A DNA stretch of 39,808 nucleotides from a bacterium (GTDB taxonomy: Bacteria > Patescibacteriota > Saccharimonadia > Saccharimonadales > Saccharimonadaceae), in assembly GCA_030429975.1 (NCBI GenBank), contig JAUIGB010000009.1, forward strand, positions 1 through 39,808, written 5' to 3'. Below the pieces are notes generated by a model, which was not told the DNA's origin, did not search any database, and saw only the letters and a list, made by a program, of their open reading frames with translations. This document shows, in pieces, positions 1-8,501 of the stretch. How positions within the stretch are numbered: position 1 is the stretch's first letter; the number at the start of each line of letters is the position of its first letter. Both the position numbers and the translations under genes were made by a program.

Positions 1-1
1 A

Positions 2-217
2 TTGGGTAGTGAAGACGAAGAAGAAGCAAGCGAGCTAAACACTCCAATTGAAGAGTTGAACCTAACTGCTCGTACTGCGAACGCACTAGTAAATAATGAT
101 ATCCGTACAGTACACGATCTAGTTACGCTGAGCGAACAAGATCTACGTGAACTAAAAGGTTTTGGAAGCAAAGCACTTGATGAAGTTCGCGAAAAACTAG
201 CGGAGTTGGAGCTTTAG
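2..217 (+). CDS. rpoA: RNA polymerase alpha subunit, C-terminal domain (5' truncated by window edge)
   Basis: PIEELNLTARTANALVNNDIRTVHDLVTLSEQDLRELKGFGSKALDEVREKL is a typical alpha-CTD; followed by rplQ. Confidence 0.95.
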   Translation: MGSEDEEEASELNTPIEELNLTARTANALVNNDIRTVHDLVTLSEQDLRELKGFGSKALDEVREKLAELEL

Positions 218-220
218 AAA

Positions 221-688
221 ATGCATCGCCACGGATACCAGGGCCGCAAGCTAGGCCGAGAACGAGATCAACGCAAAGCCCTCATCAAGGGACTTGCTAC
301 TAGTCTGGTTGAACACGGCGAGATCGAGACTACTCACGCCAAGGCCAAAGAACTACGACCATACATTGAAAAGCTAATAACAAAAGCTAAAAAGGGCGAC
401 CTTGCCAATAGGCGTCACGTCATAGCTGGACTTTCTACGCAAGATGCGGCATTTCGTCTAGTAGACGTCATTGCGCCACAACTAGAAGGCCGTAACAGTG
501 GCTATACCCGCATTACACGGACTGATTTCCGCGTAGGCGACAACACGCAGATGGCTACTATCGGTTTCGTAGACGAGATCAAAGACGTAGAAAAACCGAC
601 AGTAAAGAAACCTGCTGCCAAAAAGCCAGAAGCAAAGAAAGCCCCAGCAAAAAAGACTGCTAAAGAGACGGCAGGAGCAAAAGCATGA
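221..688 (+). CDS. rplQ: 50S ribosomal protein L17 with K/A/P-rich C-terminal tail
   Basis: MHRHGYQGRKLGRERDQRKALIKGLATSLVEHGEIETT; synteny with rpoA. Confidence 0.96.
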   Translation: MHRHGYQGRKLGRERDQRKALIKGLATSLVEHGEIETTHAKAKELRPYIEKLITKAKKGDLANRRHVIAGLSTQDAAFRLVDVIAPQLEGRNSGYTRITRTDFRVGDNTQMATIGFVDEIKDVEKPTVKKPAAKKPEAKKAPAKKTAKETAGAKA

Positions 689-1134
689 AGAAACTAGCAC
701 AACCAAAGACATTCGTACAAAAACCAGCCGACGTATCACGCCGATGGGTCTTGATTGACGCGTCTAGCGCGCCACTAGGACGAGTAGCGAATGATATTGC
801 TAAATACCTGATTGGTAAATACAAGCCAACATACACTCCACACGTTGACGGCGGTGACTACGTAGTAGTCGTAAACGCTGAAAAGGTGGTAGTAACCGGC
901 AACAAAGAGACTGGCAAGGTATACTATCGACACACCGGGTTCCCCGGCGGTATCAAGGATGCTACGCTAGCCGAAGTTCGCGAAAAATTCCCAGAACGTA
1001 TAATTGAGAGCGCCGTCAAAGGTATGCTGCCAAAAAACAAGCTATCTGATGATCGAATGAAGCGACTAAAGGTATTCGTTGGAGCGGAGCACAACCACGC
1101 GGCACAATCTCCCGAGAAAGTTGAGGTGAAATAA
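685..1134 (+). CDS. rplM: 50S ribosomal protein L13
   Basis: RRWVLIDASSAPLGRVANDIAKYLIGKYKPTYTPHVDGGDYVVVVNAEKVVVTG. Confidence 0.97.
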   Translation: MKKLAQPKTFVQKPADVSRRWVLIDASSAPLGRVANDIAKYLIGKYKPTYTPHVDGGDYVVVVNAEKVVVTGNKETGKVYYRHTGFPGGIKDATLAEVREKFPERIIESAVKGMLPKNKLSDDRMKRLKVFVGAEHNHAAQSPEKVEVK

Positions 1135-1135
1135 C

Positions 1136-1540
1136 ATGACTACAGCAACAAAAAAATATTTCTATGGTCTAGGTCGACGCAAGAGCGCTACCGCTCGTGC
1201 GCGTCTATATGCTGGAAAAGGCACTATTACCATCAATGAAAAGCCCGCAGAGGAATATCTGGACGGTAACAAGACTATGCTGGCAGAGCTAACAGACCCA
1301 CTAGCACTTGTAGGCAAACAAAAAGACTACGACATTACTATACTTGTATCTGGTGGCGGTACCTCAGGTCAAGTAGATGCGATGAAGCTAGCTATTAGCA
1401 AGGCGATTACTGTAGATAATGCAGACCTGCGAAGTACACTGAAAAAGGCTGAATTCCTACGACGCGATCCCCGCGAAAAGGAACGAAAAAAATACGGCCT
1501 GCGTTCAGCGCGTAAACGCGAACAATACTCAAAGCGTTAA
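1136..1540 (+). CDS. rpsI: 30S ribosomal protein S9
   Basis: YGLGRRKSATARARLYAGKGTITIN ... C-terminal KKYGLRSARKREQYSKR. Confidence 0.97.
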   Translation: MTTATKKYFYGLGRRKSATARARLYAGKGTITINEKPAEEYLDGNKTMLAELTDPLALVGKQKDYDITILVSGGGTSGQVDAMKLAISKAITVDNADLRSTLKKAEFLRRDPREKERKKYGLRSARKREQYSKR

Positions 1541-1546
1541 TCAACT

Positions 1547-1568
1547 ACAGCCCTACGGGGCTGTTTTT
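1547..1568 (+). terminator. Intrinsic terminator after rpsI
   Basis: ACAGCCC-TACG-GGGCTGT followed by TTTT. Confidence 0.85.
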
Positions 1569-1584
1569 GTATGTCTCTGTAAAA

Positions 1585-1630
1585 ATCCATATGGAAATCC
1601 ATATGGAAAACCATGTGATAATCCATATGA
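1585..1630. repeat. 12-bp period tandem array of CCATATGG-type palindromes (4 units)
   Basis: CCATATGG at 1587 and 1599, CCATGTGA at 1611, CCATATGA at 1623: exact 12-nt spacing. Confidence 0.85.
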
Positions 1631-1671
1631 TTTTTTGATTTAACGAACTATGTTACAGTGGAAAACACACT

Positions 1672-2274
1672 ATGGAGCACGACGAATACCGCGAACGGGA
1701 GAATACTGATTATTCCATCAAGGAAATTGACGGGTTACTTCGCGATCTAGACGCGGACGAGATTGAAGCCTGGGCTACAGAGTTAAAAAACTCTGCCAGT
1801 GACAAGTATGAACGACTAGACAACAGCTTCCGCGCGATTTTTGATAGGTTGAATCTATATAATACTAACGAACTGATGTCATTTGACATACCTATTAACG
1901 ACCCGGACATCGGGGATCCAGAAGAATTGATGCGTATCCAGCGAACCTCTGACAGTATGTACTACTCATCGTATGTAATGCGGGAGGATGGACGAACATC
2001 AACACCCGAGGGGCTTAATCGTCTGGGCGGCACGTATACGTATTATTTCGGTCCAAACAATGAGAGTAAGGTCGAGATACGCTTATCTAGGCAATCAGAG
2101 CTGGATAATGTCCAGAACGGTGGTGACGTAGTGTCGCCAAAGGAAAAGGATGAGAACGGCATTCTGATAAAGGCGTTGTCACTGAATATACTGCCAACTA
2201 TGGAGGTCACTGAAGCACGACTGGCTCAGCTGTGGCAATCAATTCATCGAATTGAAACTGAATCACCGTACTAA
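1672..2274 (+). CDS. Hypothetical protein (200 aa)
   Basis: Long intact ORF between ribosomal operon and next gene; no family recognised. Confidence 0.7.
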   Translation: MEHDEYRERENTDYSIKEIDGLLRDLDADEIEAWATELKNSASDKYERLDNSFRAIFDRLNLYNTNELMSFDIPINDPDIGDPEELMRIQRTSDSMYYSSYVMREDGRTSTPEGLNRLGGTYTYYFGPNNESKVEIRLSRQSELDNVQNGGDVVSPKEKDENGILIKALSLNILPTMEVTEARLAQLWQSIHRIETESPY

Positions 2275-2332
2275 CTATATACATTAGCGATTTCGTGATA
2301 TATTAGCATTATAAACGGTGGGTTGAGAATAT

Positions 2333-2986
2333 ATGGATCTGGGCTCAATAGATAAGCGTACTAGGCACATTTATGATGCACGTCGTATTAGCTCGGAACT
2401 GTATGAGATGACCCCCGATGAAGTCAAGCAGTCGTACGAAGCAAAAAAAGAATTAGTCGCCTCCCATTGGGAGGCGTGCTTAAAATCATACGTCATGCTC
2501 TTTATGATGTTAAACCGCGGCAATCGTTGGCCAGAGGACAAATTTGAAATATGCGTAGCAGAAGAAAAAGCCGATAACATTACATACAGAACTAATGTCA
2601 AAGTAGAGAGAGATCGTAAAGCTGGCGTATATTCGGCGAGACCTTTTATAGATTGTGGCCATGGGATAATAGATTACGCTCCTGAATCCGAGTATTTTGG
2701 TAGCGAATTTACTCATAAATATGGAACTCAAAACGCGAGATCCGCTAAATTCGAAGCCACGTACGACGGAGGCGTAAAGTCAGAGATTACTATGACACAC
2801 ATAGAGGGTAGAAAAGTAAAAGAAATGAATATAGAGAACATGGCAATAATGATGTCCGCGATTGATTTGACGATAGGCCCACACCTTGATAACGTCGAGG
2901 ATACGGTTTCGATGCTCACGAACGCAGTGTTGGACGATAGGCTGAATCCAGAACTTGCAAAACGAGCTCGGTTGCCAGAACACTAG
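2333..2986 (+). CDS. Hypothetical protein (217 aa)
   Basis: Long intact ORF; no family recognised. Confidence 0.7.
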   Translation: MDLGSIDKRTRHIYDARRISSELYEMTPDEVKQSYEAKKELVASHWEACLKSYVMLFMMLNRGNRWPEDKFEICVAEEKADNITYRTNVKVERDRKAGVYSARPFIDCGHGIIDYAPESEYFGSEFTHKYGTQNARSAKFEATYDGGVKSEITMTHIEGRKVKEMNIENMAIMMSAIDLTIGPHLDNVEDTVSMLTNAVLDDRLNPELAKRARLPEH

Positions 2987-2994
2987 TCGCGTGA

Positions 2995-3000
2995 TATATT
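2995..3000 (+). promoter_or_regulatory. -10 box (TATATT) for leader peptide transcript
   Basis: TATATT 7 nt upstream of ATG 3008, so transcript would be leaderless. Confidence 0.5.
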
Positions 3001-3007
3001 AAAGCCA

Positions 3008-3082
3008 ATGAGTCAAGTTGCAGCATCACGAGCATATTGGTTTACCGACAGTAATTCTGGCGGTTTGCTCCGTGTTTTGTAA
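3008..3082 (+). CDS. Putative 24-aa attenuator leader peptide MSQVAASRAYWFTDSNSGGLLRVL
   Basis: ATG...TAA immediately after -10 box; Tyr-Trp-Phe codons precede an antiterminator arm; terminator follows. Confidence 0.7.
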   Translation: MSQVAASRAYWFTDSNSGGLLRVL

Positions 3083-3127
3083 CGAAACCTAGAAAGCATC
3101 GAACAGACCGCCAGGAGGCGGTTTTTT
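3057..3127 (+). promoter_or_regulatory. Transcription attenuator: antiterminator 3057-3070/3101-3114 versus terminator 3107-3127
   Basis: CTGGCGGTTTGCTC pairs with GAACAGACCGCCAG (13/14 incl. one wobble), mutually exclusive with ACCGCC-AGGA-GGCGGTTTTTT. Confidence 0.75.
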
Positions 3128-3151
3128 GATTAAATACAAGGAGATAACAAA

Positions 3152-3391
3152 ATGGAACAACTATCAGAGACTATAGATACGACACAAGAAACGTCAGTAC
3201 CCGACGGAATGATACGAATAGACGCACTATACGCAGCTGCCTTCGTAGGAGCGTCGGTCAGTGCGGAACCTTCCGAAAAACCTAAAGGCCCCAGCAAGAG
3301 CGATCTAGAAGCACTTGCAATGGCGCAGAGGAATATAGGAAAATATACAGGCAAACTAACCGCAAACAGCGCGCCTATATCGGAGCTGTGA
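3152..3391 (+). CDS. Small hypothetical protein (79 aa)
   Basis: ORF preceded by AAGGAG Shine-Dalgarno (tacAAGGAGataacaaaATG), downstream of attenuator. Confidence 0.6.
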   Translation: MEQLSETIDTTQETSVPDGMIRIDALYAAAFVGASVSAEPSEKPKGPSKSDLEALAMAQRNIGKYTGKLTANSAPISEL

Positions 3392-3399
3392 GGATATCA

Positions 3400-4110
3400 A
3401 TGAGCAAAATATTACTACTGGGCTCACATCACGGAGATGAACTACTGGGTGACAAGTTGATTCGCTATATTAAAGCTCATCATCCAGAACTGATAAAGCA
3501 TGTAGAGTTTAAAATCGCGAACCTCAAAGCGCACAGCAAAAACGTTCGGTATATAGAATCCGATGTGAATCAAAGCTACAACGGTAAAAAGGATATTTAC
3601 GAGGAACGTCGTGCCGGTAAAATACTTGAATACATTAAAGAATCTAGCTTTGACCTAGTGCTTGATTTGCATACAACCAGTTGCGATCAACCGCCAAGTC
3701 TCATAATGGCGTCTATTAACCCCGACAACAAGAGATTTATTGATGCATCTACAATACGTCACCTGGTCATTATGGAACCGAAAACGGTGTCAACCGCCCT
3801 TAACGGCGTTTGTCCAAACTCTGTCGCGGTTGAAATCAACAGACATATTGCAGACGTTACGCTAGAGAACTTATGCGGCGACATTCAAAGATACATAGAC
3901 GGCAAAAAAGCATACGTCGACAAGTATATATATGAAGTAGACTTATTAAAAAACGACGAGGTAACTGTCAGCCAGTTCGAGAAACTGCGTAATTTTGAGT
4001 ATTCAGACCCTGGATTTTACCCGATACTTGTCGGTGAGAGCTCTTATCAAAAACAAGGTTATGATTATCTAGGCTTCAAGGCTACAGAACGCAAAAAGTA
4101 TAAGGTATAA
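3400..4110 (+). CDS. Succinylglutamate desuccinylase/aspartoacylase-like zinc carboxypeptidase (M14-like)
   Basis: GSHHGDELLG, DVNQSYNG and LDLHTT motifs of AstE/AspA family; start reassigned from 3388 to internal ATG 3400. Confidence 0.7.
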   Translation: MSKILLLGSHHGDELLGDKLIRYIKAHHPELIKHVEFKIANLKAHSKNVRYIESDVNQSYNGKKDIYEERRAGKILEYIKESSFDLVLDLHTTSCDQPPSLIMASINPDNKRFIDASTIRHLVIMEPKTVSTALNGVCPNSVAVEINRHIADVTLENLCGDIQRYIDGKKAYVDKYIYEVDLLKNDEVTVSQFEKLRNFEYSDPGFYPILVGESSYQKQGYDYLGFKATERKKYKV

Positions 4111-4111
4111 T
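4106..4111 (+). promoter_or_regulatory. -10 box TATAAT overlapping upstream stop codon, 7 nt before trpS ATG
   Basis: gTATAATagagtaaATG. Confidence 0.5.
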
Positions 4112-4118
4112 AGAGTAA

Positions 4119-5156
4119 ATGAGCAAACCTGTAATACTGACAGGCCTCCGTGCCAATAACGACCTACATATAGGCAACTACTTTGGTGCTATGCTACCTA
4201 TTATCGATACCGCGAAACAGCGCGCTGGCGAATACCAAGTCAACATGTTTATTCCTGATCTGCATAGCTTTACTACCGAGATCGACCATAGCCAACTACA
4301 GGGTCATGTTATGAATAACGCCAGACTGTATGTAGCATCTGGCCTGCCTCTGGATAATCATGATATATTGCTATATCGCCAATCTTACGTGCCGGCACAT
4401 AGCGAGCTGACATGGATACTAGATTGCTTCACGGCCATGGGCGAAATGAGTCGAATGACCCAATTCAAGGACAAATCATCAAAGCTAGGTGACAGAATAG
4501 GCGTGGGGCTATTTAATTACCCAGTACTGATGGCATGCGACATCCTACTATACGGTGCACAATACGTGCCGGTTGGTGACGACCAAACACAACATTTGGA
4601 ATTCACGCGTGATATCGCTGGTCGCATGAATAGCAAGTTTGACGATCTGTTCACAGTACCACATGAAGTTGCTAAACAGCACGAATTCTTTGGCAAAGGA
4701 CAGGGTCTGCGTATTATGGACTTGGCCGATCCTGGCAAAAAAATGTCCAAATCTGCCGACAGCGACAAGGGCGTAATATTTCTGACTGACAATCCGGAAG
4801 TCGCGCACAAAAAGATAATGTCCGCCACTACTGACGATTTAGCGAGCGTAAATTATAACCCGATCGAACAACCGGGTATCAGTAACTTGATACAAATACT
4901 GGCACTATTACGCGGTCATCCAATTGATGACGTCGAGCAAGCATACAAGGGAATGGATAAATACGGTGACTTTAAACGAATAGTTGCAGACGAAATGAAG
5001 CAGTTCTTGGGCGATTTCCAATCCAAACTATCTGGCGTCAGTGATGATGCTATCCACGGTGCATTCAAGCGTTCCGAAGAAGTTGCAAATGAGCAAGCTA
5101 ATCAAACACTACTGAGGGTGCAGAGGGCAGTAGGACTACGACCGAAGGAGTCCTAG
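4119..5156 (+). CDS. trpS: Tryptophanyl-tRNA synthetase
   Basis: TGLRANNDLHIGNYFGAMLP (HIGN), KKMSKSADSDKG (KMSKS). Confidence 0.96.
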   Translation: MSKPVILTGLRANNDLHIGNYFGAMLPIIDTAKQRAGEYQVNMFIPDLHSFTTEIDHSQLQGHVMNNARLYVASGLPLDNHDILLYRQSYVPAHSELTWILDCFTAMGEMSRMTQFKDKSSKLGDRIGVGLFNYPVLMACDILLYGAQYVPVGDDQTQHLEFTRDIAGRMNSKFDDLFTVPHEVAKQHEFFGKGQGLRIMDLADPGKKMSKSADSDKGVIFLTDNPEVAHKKIMSATTDDLASVNYNPIEQPGISNLIQILALLRGHPIDDVEQAYKGMDKYGDFKRIVADEMKQFLGDFQSKLSGVSDDAIHGAFKRSEEVANEQANQTLLRVQRAVGLRPKES

Positions 5157-5981
5157 ATGAGATTGGACGCATACCTGGCGGAATACTGGCCCGAGACGTC
5201 TCGCGCGACATGGCAAAAGAGGGTAAAAGCCGGATATGTTTTAGTGAATGGCGAGGTAGAAAAGAGTGTCAAAAAGGTTCTGGCCGAAGATGACGAGGTC
5301 ACGATTAAGCTTCCTGAAGCGAAAACTCACAGTGACGAAAGTCTACCCGTCATATACCAAGACGATAACGTGATTGTTATTAATAAGCCTGTAGGTGTTT
5401 TGTCGCATAGCAAAGGTGCGATGAATGACGAATTCACCGTAGCTGATTTCTTTCGTAGGTTTACAAGCTGGGGCCTAGACAGTAATCGTCCGGGTATAGT
5501 ACATCGCCTAGACCGAGATACTAGTGGAGTTATGATAGGTGCTTTGAACGAAGATGCCGCAAAGCTCTTACAAAAACAATTCAGTGATCGCAAAGTAAAA
5601 AAGCAATACGTCGCGGTCATAGACGGTAGGCCAGATAACGAGGAAGCGATGATAGACATGCCAATAGGACGCAATCCAAAAAAGCCTAGCCAGTTTCGTG
5701 TAGACGCGAACGGCAAAAAAGCCCAGACTTTGTACAAAATCATGGCACCCGGCAACAAATATAATTTGGTTAGTCTAGAACCCCTAACCGGGCGTACGCA
5801 TCAACTGCGCGTGCATATGGCGCACATAGGCACGCCAATTCATGGCGACAGGGTGTATGGCAAAGAGGCGGATAGACTATACCTCCATGCCGCCGCTCTA
5901 GAGATAACTATTCCAGGTGGCATACGAAAACTATTCACCGCCGCCGTTCCGCCAGAATTCGCGGCCATGGAGAAAAAATGA
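5157..5981 (+). CDS. RluA-family 23S rRNA pseudouridine synthase with S4 domain
   Basis: N-terminal S4-like region; GIVHRLDRDTSGVMI catalytic motif; LTGRTHQLRVHM. Confidence 0.93.
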   Translation: MRLDAYLAEYWPETSRATWQKRVKAGYVLVNGEVEKSVKKVLAEDDEVTIKLPEAKTHSDESLPVIYQDDNVIVINKPVGVLSHSKGAMNDEFTVADFFRRFTSWGLDSNRPGIVHRLDRDTSGVMIGALNEDAAKLLQKQFSDRKVKKQYVAVIDGRPDNEEAMIDMPIGRNPKKPSQFRVDANGKKAQTLYKIMAPGNKYNLVSLEPLTGRTHQLRVHMAHIGTPIHGDRVYGKEADRLYLHAAALEITIPGGIRKLFTAAVPPEFAAMEKK

Positions 5982-6829
5982 TTCTAGATGATTTAGTGCT
6001 CCACCCGAAAACAAGAAAGCAGGTAAAGAGCACGTTGTCGTCTATGCCGCACTCGCTGATCATAGAAGGTCAGTCGGGGGTCGGTGTCGCCACTCTGGCT
6101 CGTGCAATAGCCCACGAGCTTGGCTCGCCTAATCTCATTTTATTGCCGAAGCGAAAGGAGAAAAACGAATACATAATTGACGAAAAGAATGGCAACATCG
6201 TAATAGAAGACATTCGTGAACTATACTTGCGGACTAGGTCAAAACAGCCTAAAAAACATGTATATATACTAGACACGGGCGAGAAATCACTTACTCTGGG
6301 CGCGCAAAATGCATTTTTGAAGCTCTTAGAGGAGCCACGAGACAACGTTCATTTTATTATAGCAACGCATCACCTAGAGATGCTGTTACCAACCATACAA
6401 TCAAGATGTCAACAAATCACCGCGCATAACATCTCTGACGACCAGACTAAGGAATTCATAAATGGGCTAGACGTAGATGACGAAACCAAGATTAAAAGAC
6501 TGGCTTTCGTCGGTCGTGGCAAACCGGCCCTAATAGACAGACTCGCGCATGACAAACAATCATATGACCAACGAGTTAATATAATGACAGACGCAAAGTC
6601 TATGCTAGGCTCTAGCAACTATGACAAAATTTGCATAGCAAACCGTTATAACAGTAATCGAGCAGACAGCCTGACACTGGTTGACGATATAATATACCAA
6701 TTAACCACTGTGCTGAGGAGTAATCCAAGTTCAGAGATCGCGCGAAGTATTAATAATTTTTCTGACGTGCATGACAGTATCAGGGCGGGCGGAAACATAC
6801 GCCTGCAGATAACATCTGGAATACTATAG
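5978..6829 (+). CDS. holB: DNA polymerase III delta' -like clamp-loader ATPase
   Basis: GQSGVGVATLARAIA, GAQNAFLKLLEEPRDNVHFIIATHHLEMLLPTIQSRCQQI. Confidence 0.85.
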   Translation: MILDDLVLHPKTRKQVKSTLSSMPHSLIIEGQSGVGVATLARAIAHELGSPNLILLPKRKEKNEYIIDEKNGNIVIEDIRELYLRTRSKQPKKHVYILDTGEKSLTLGAQNAFLKLLEEPRDNVHFIIATHHLEMLLPTIQSRCQQITAHNISDDQTKEFINGLDVDDETKIKRLAFVGRGKPALIDRLAHDKQSYDQRVNIMTDAKSMLGSSNYDKICIANRYNSNRADSLTLVDDIIYQLTTVLRSNPSSEIARSINNFSDVHDSIRAGGNIRLQITSGIL

Positions 6830-6839
6830 TAGTAACTGA

Positions 6840-6845
6840 TATAAT
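6840..6845 (+). promoter_or_regulatory. -10 box TATAAT, 8 nt before ATG 6854
   Basis: gaTATAATtagctcacATG. Confidence 0.5.
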
Positions 6846-6853
6846 TAGCTCAC

Positions 6854-7504
6854 ATGTTAGGACTAGCAATAGTTACATTACTAGGAGGATGGGCCGTATT
6901 TTACCGCCGATCCCTTGAGGAAACAAGCGAGGATTTGCCGTCAAAGCTAGCGGGTAAATTAGATCAACTGTGGACGATAGCCCAGGATTCGTTAAAAGAC
7001 AAAAAGTACCTAAGGGCAGAAAAAGCATTACTAACCATTCTTCGTGTTGACGAGCGAAACGCGACGGCATATAACCGCCTAGGTATACTATATGCGAAAC
7101 AACAGGCGTACAAGGATGCTATTGAGTGTTTCGAGATTGCACAGTCATTAGAGCCAAACGCGTCCAGCCTGCACAATGTAGGACTCATATATTACGAGAC
7201 TGGTGACTATACAAAGGCGGCATTAGCATTTGAACAAGCACTACATATAGAAGGTGATGTGTCCGCGCGTCATATAGCATACGCCAAAACCCAGGAAAAG
7301 CTGGGGCATGAAAAAAAGATGATAGAAGCTCTAGAAAAAGCGGTAGAGATTGATCCTATTCCGCAAACACTCAGGCTTCTAGCAGGTGCATATGAGCAAA
7401 CGGGCAGAGACAAGCTGGCACAAAAACTACGTGCTCGAGCCGAAAAGATGATAATTCCAACTGGCAAAACAAAACAAGTTACACAACCAAGAAAAGTTAT
7501 TTAA
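6854..7504 (+). CDS. TPR-repeat membrane-anchored protein
   Basis: N-terminal TM (MLGLAIVTLLGGWAVFY) plus NATAYNRLGILYAKQQAYKDAIECFEIAQSLEPN TPR repeats. Confidence 0.85.
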   Translation: MLGLAIVTLLGGWAVFYRRSLEETSEDLPSKLAGKLDQLWTIAQDSLKDKKYLRAEKALLTILRVDERNATAYNRLGILYAKQQAYKDAIECFEIAQSLEPNASSLHNVGLIYYETGDYTKAALAFEQALHIEGDVSARHIAYAKTQEKLGHEKKMIEALEKAVEIDPIPQTLRLLAGAYEQTGRDKLAQKLRARAEKMIIPTGKTKQVTQPRKVI

Positions 7505-7505
7505 A

Positions 7506-8138
7506 CTATTTGTAATTAATTTCCGTTACCAAAAACACGCGAGGAATTGGCCTGTCGGTGTCGTTGACCGCGGGAGCATGGATACGCGTCTCTAGGTTGT
7601 ATACGTGGCCCGCCGTGCCTCGCATGATTTCAAAGACACCGTCATTTATACCCTGTCTAATCGCCAACGGGTCATAAACAGTGTATGCATCCTGATATTC
7701 TGTCATTGGTATTAAATATGGCGTTGGGTCGAAGTCTACATCACTGATTGATTCTGACTTTGTAATCATTTGGGTAGGCAAGTCCGAGTATGAAATAAGG
7801 GCCAGGCTACCAATCAGTTTTTCGGCATGCCAACCCGCATCAATCTGTATTTCACCCGGCTCGACGACAGATGTCCTCGCGAAGTATTCTATGCTATTAA
7901 TCGGACGTCTGCGCGCGTTATCTAAAGCATATTTTAGTACATTTGTACGATAGTCGCCTAGCGCGTCTAGGAGCGCTTCGTTGTCGTCCGTGGATCGCTT
8001 ATGGCGGCCACAGGTCTCGAATGCCTGCACTGTAGATGTTCTATCGGAAAATCTATCGATTAAACGACTGTATAGCTCCGGCTCTTCTGTCCATAACGAA
8101 CTTGGTTCGGAAAAGATAATTTCACCACTGTAGGGCAT
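7506..8138 (-). CDS. Hypothetical, 2OG-Fe(II) oxygenase-like paralogue (P1)
   Basis: DAGWHAEK...ALISYSDLPTQM...RIHAPAVNDTDRPIPRVFL; TATAAA 9 nt before ATG 8138 favours this start over 8159. Confidence 0.6.
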   Translation of the reverse strand: MPYSGEIIFSEPSSLWTEEPELYSRLIDRFSDRTSTVQAFETCGRHKRSTDDNEALLDALGDYRTNVLKYALDNARRRPINSIEYFARTSVVEPGEIQIDAGWHAEKLIGSLALISYSDLPTQMITKSESISDVDFDPTPYLIPMTEYQDAYTVYDPLAIRQGINDGVFEIMRGTAGHVYNLETRIHAPAVNDTDRPIPRVFLVTEINYK

Positions 8139-8235
8139 TATAGCGTATTTATAACACAAAACACATCATTACTCAAGCATTTCCACTTGAATATTGGTCG
8201 CCTCTGTTGTACACTAATTTAGTACTTTACAATTT

Positions 8236-8312
8236 GCCACTTTAGCTCAGTTGGTTAGAGCAACTGTTTTGTAAACAGTAGGTCCTCGGTTCGAGTCCGA
8301 GAAGTGGCTCCA
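8236..8312 (+). tRNA. tRNA-Thr (UGU), CCA encoded
   Basis: Cloverleaf GCCACTT/AAGTGGC; anticodon stem-loop ACTGTTTTGTAAACAGT; T-arm GGTTCGAGTCC. Confidence 0.93.
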
Positions 8313-8359
8313 CGGCAAGGTAGTGAACGGTCGCTATCTTGCGTATGGAAACAATAAGC

Positions 8360-8445
8360 GCAGGGGTAGTGAAGCGGTCAAACACGACAGACTGTAAATC
8401 TGTTGGCTTATGCCTTCGCAGGTTCGAATCCTGCCCCCTGTACCA
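8360..8445 (+). tRNA. tRNA-Tyr (GUA), long variable arm, CCA encoded
   Basis: GCAGGGG/CCCCTGT acceptor; CAGACTGTAAATCTG anticodon arm; GGTTCGAATCC T-arm. Confidence 0.93.
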
Positions 8446-8501
8446 AGCTAATGGCCACACGTATAGCGACTATTTGCTTGGCAAAGACGAAAGCGAACAC
8501 C

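Noticed and set aside
482-739. Antisense ORFs over rplQ, trpS, crtI, GH15 and others
   Set aside because: They lie opposite well-supported conserved genes and have low-complexity or unlikely protein sequences; treated as frame artefacts.
8242-8460. 72-aa minus ORF MWPLAWYRGQDSNLRRHKPTDLQS...
   Set aside because: Antisense to tRNA-Thr and tRNA-Tyr; the RGQDSNLRRHKPTDLQS string is a well-known spurious translation of tRNA genes.
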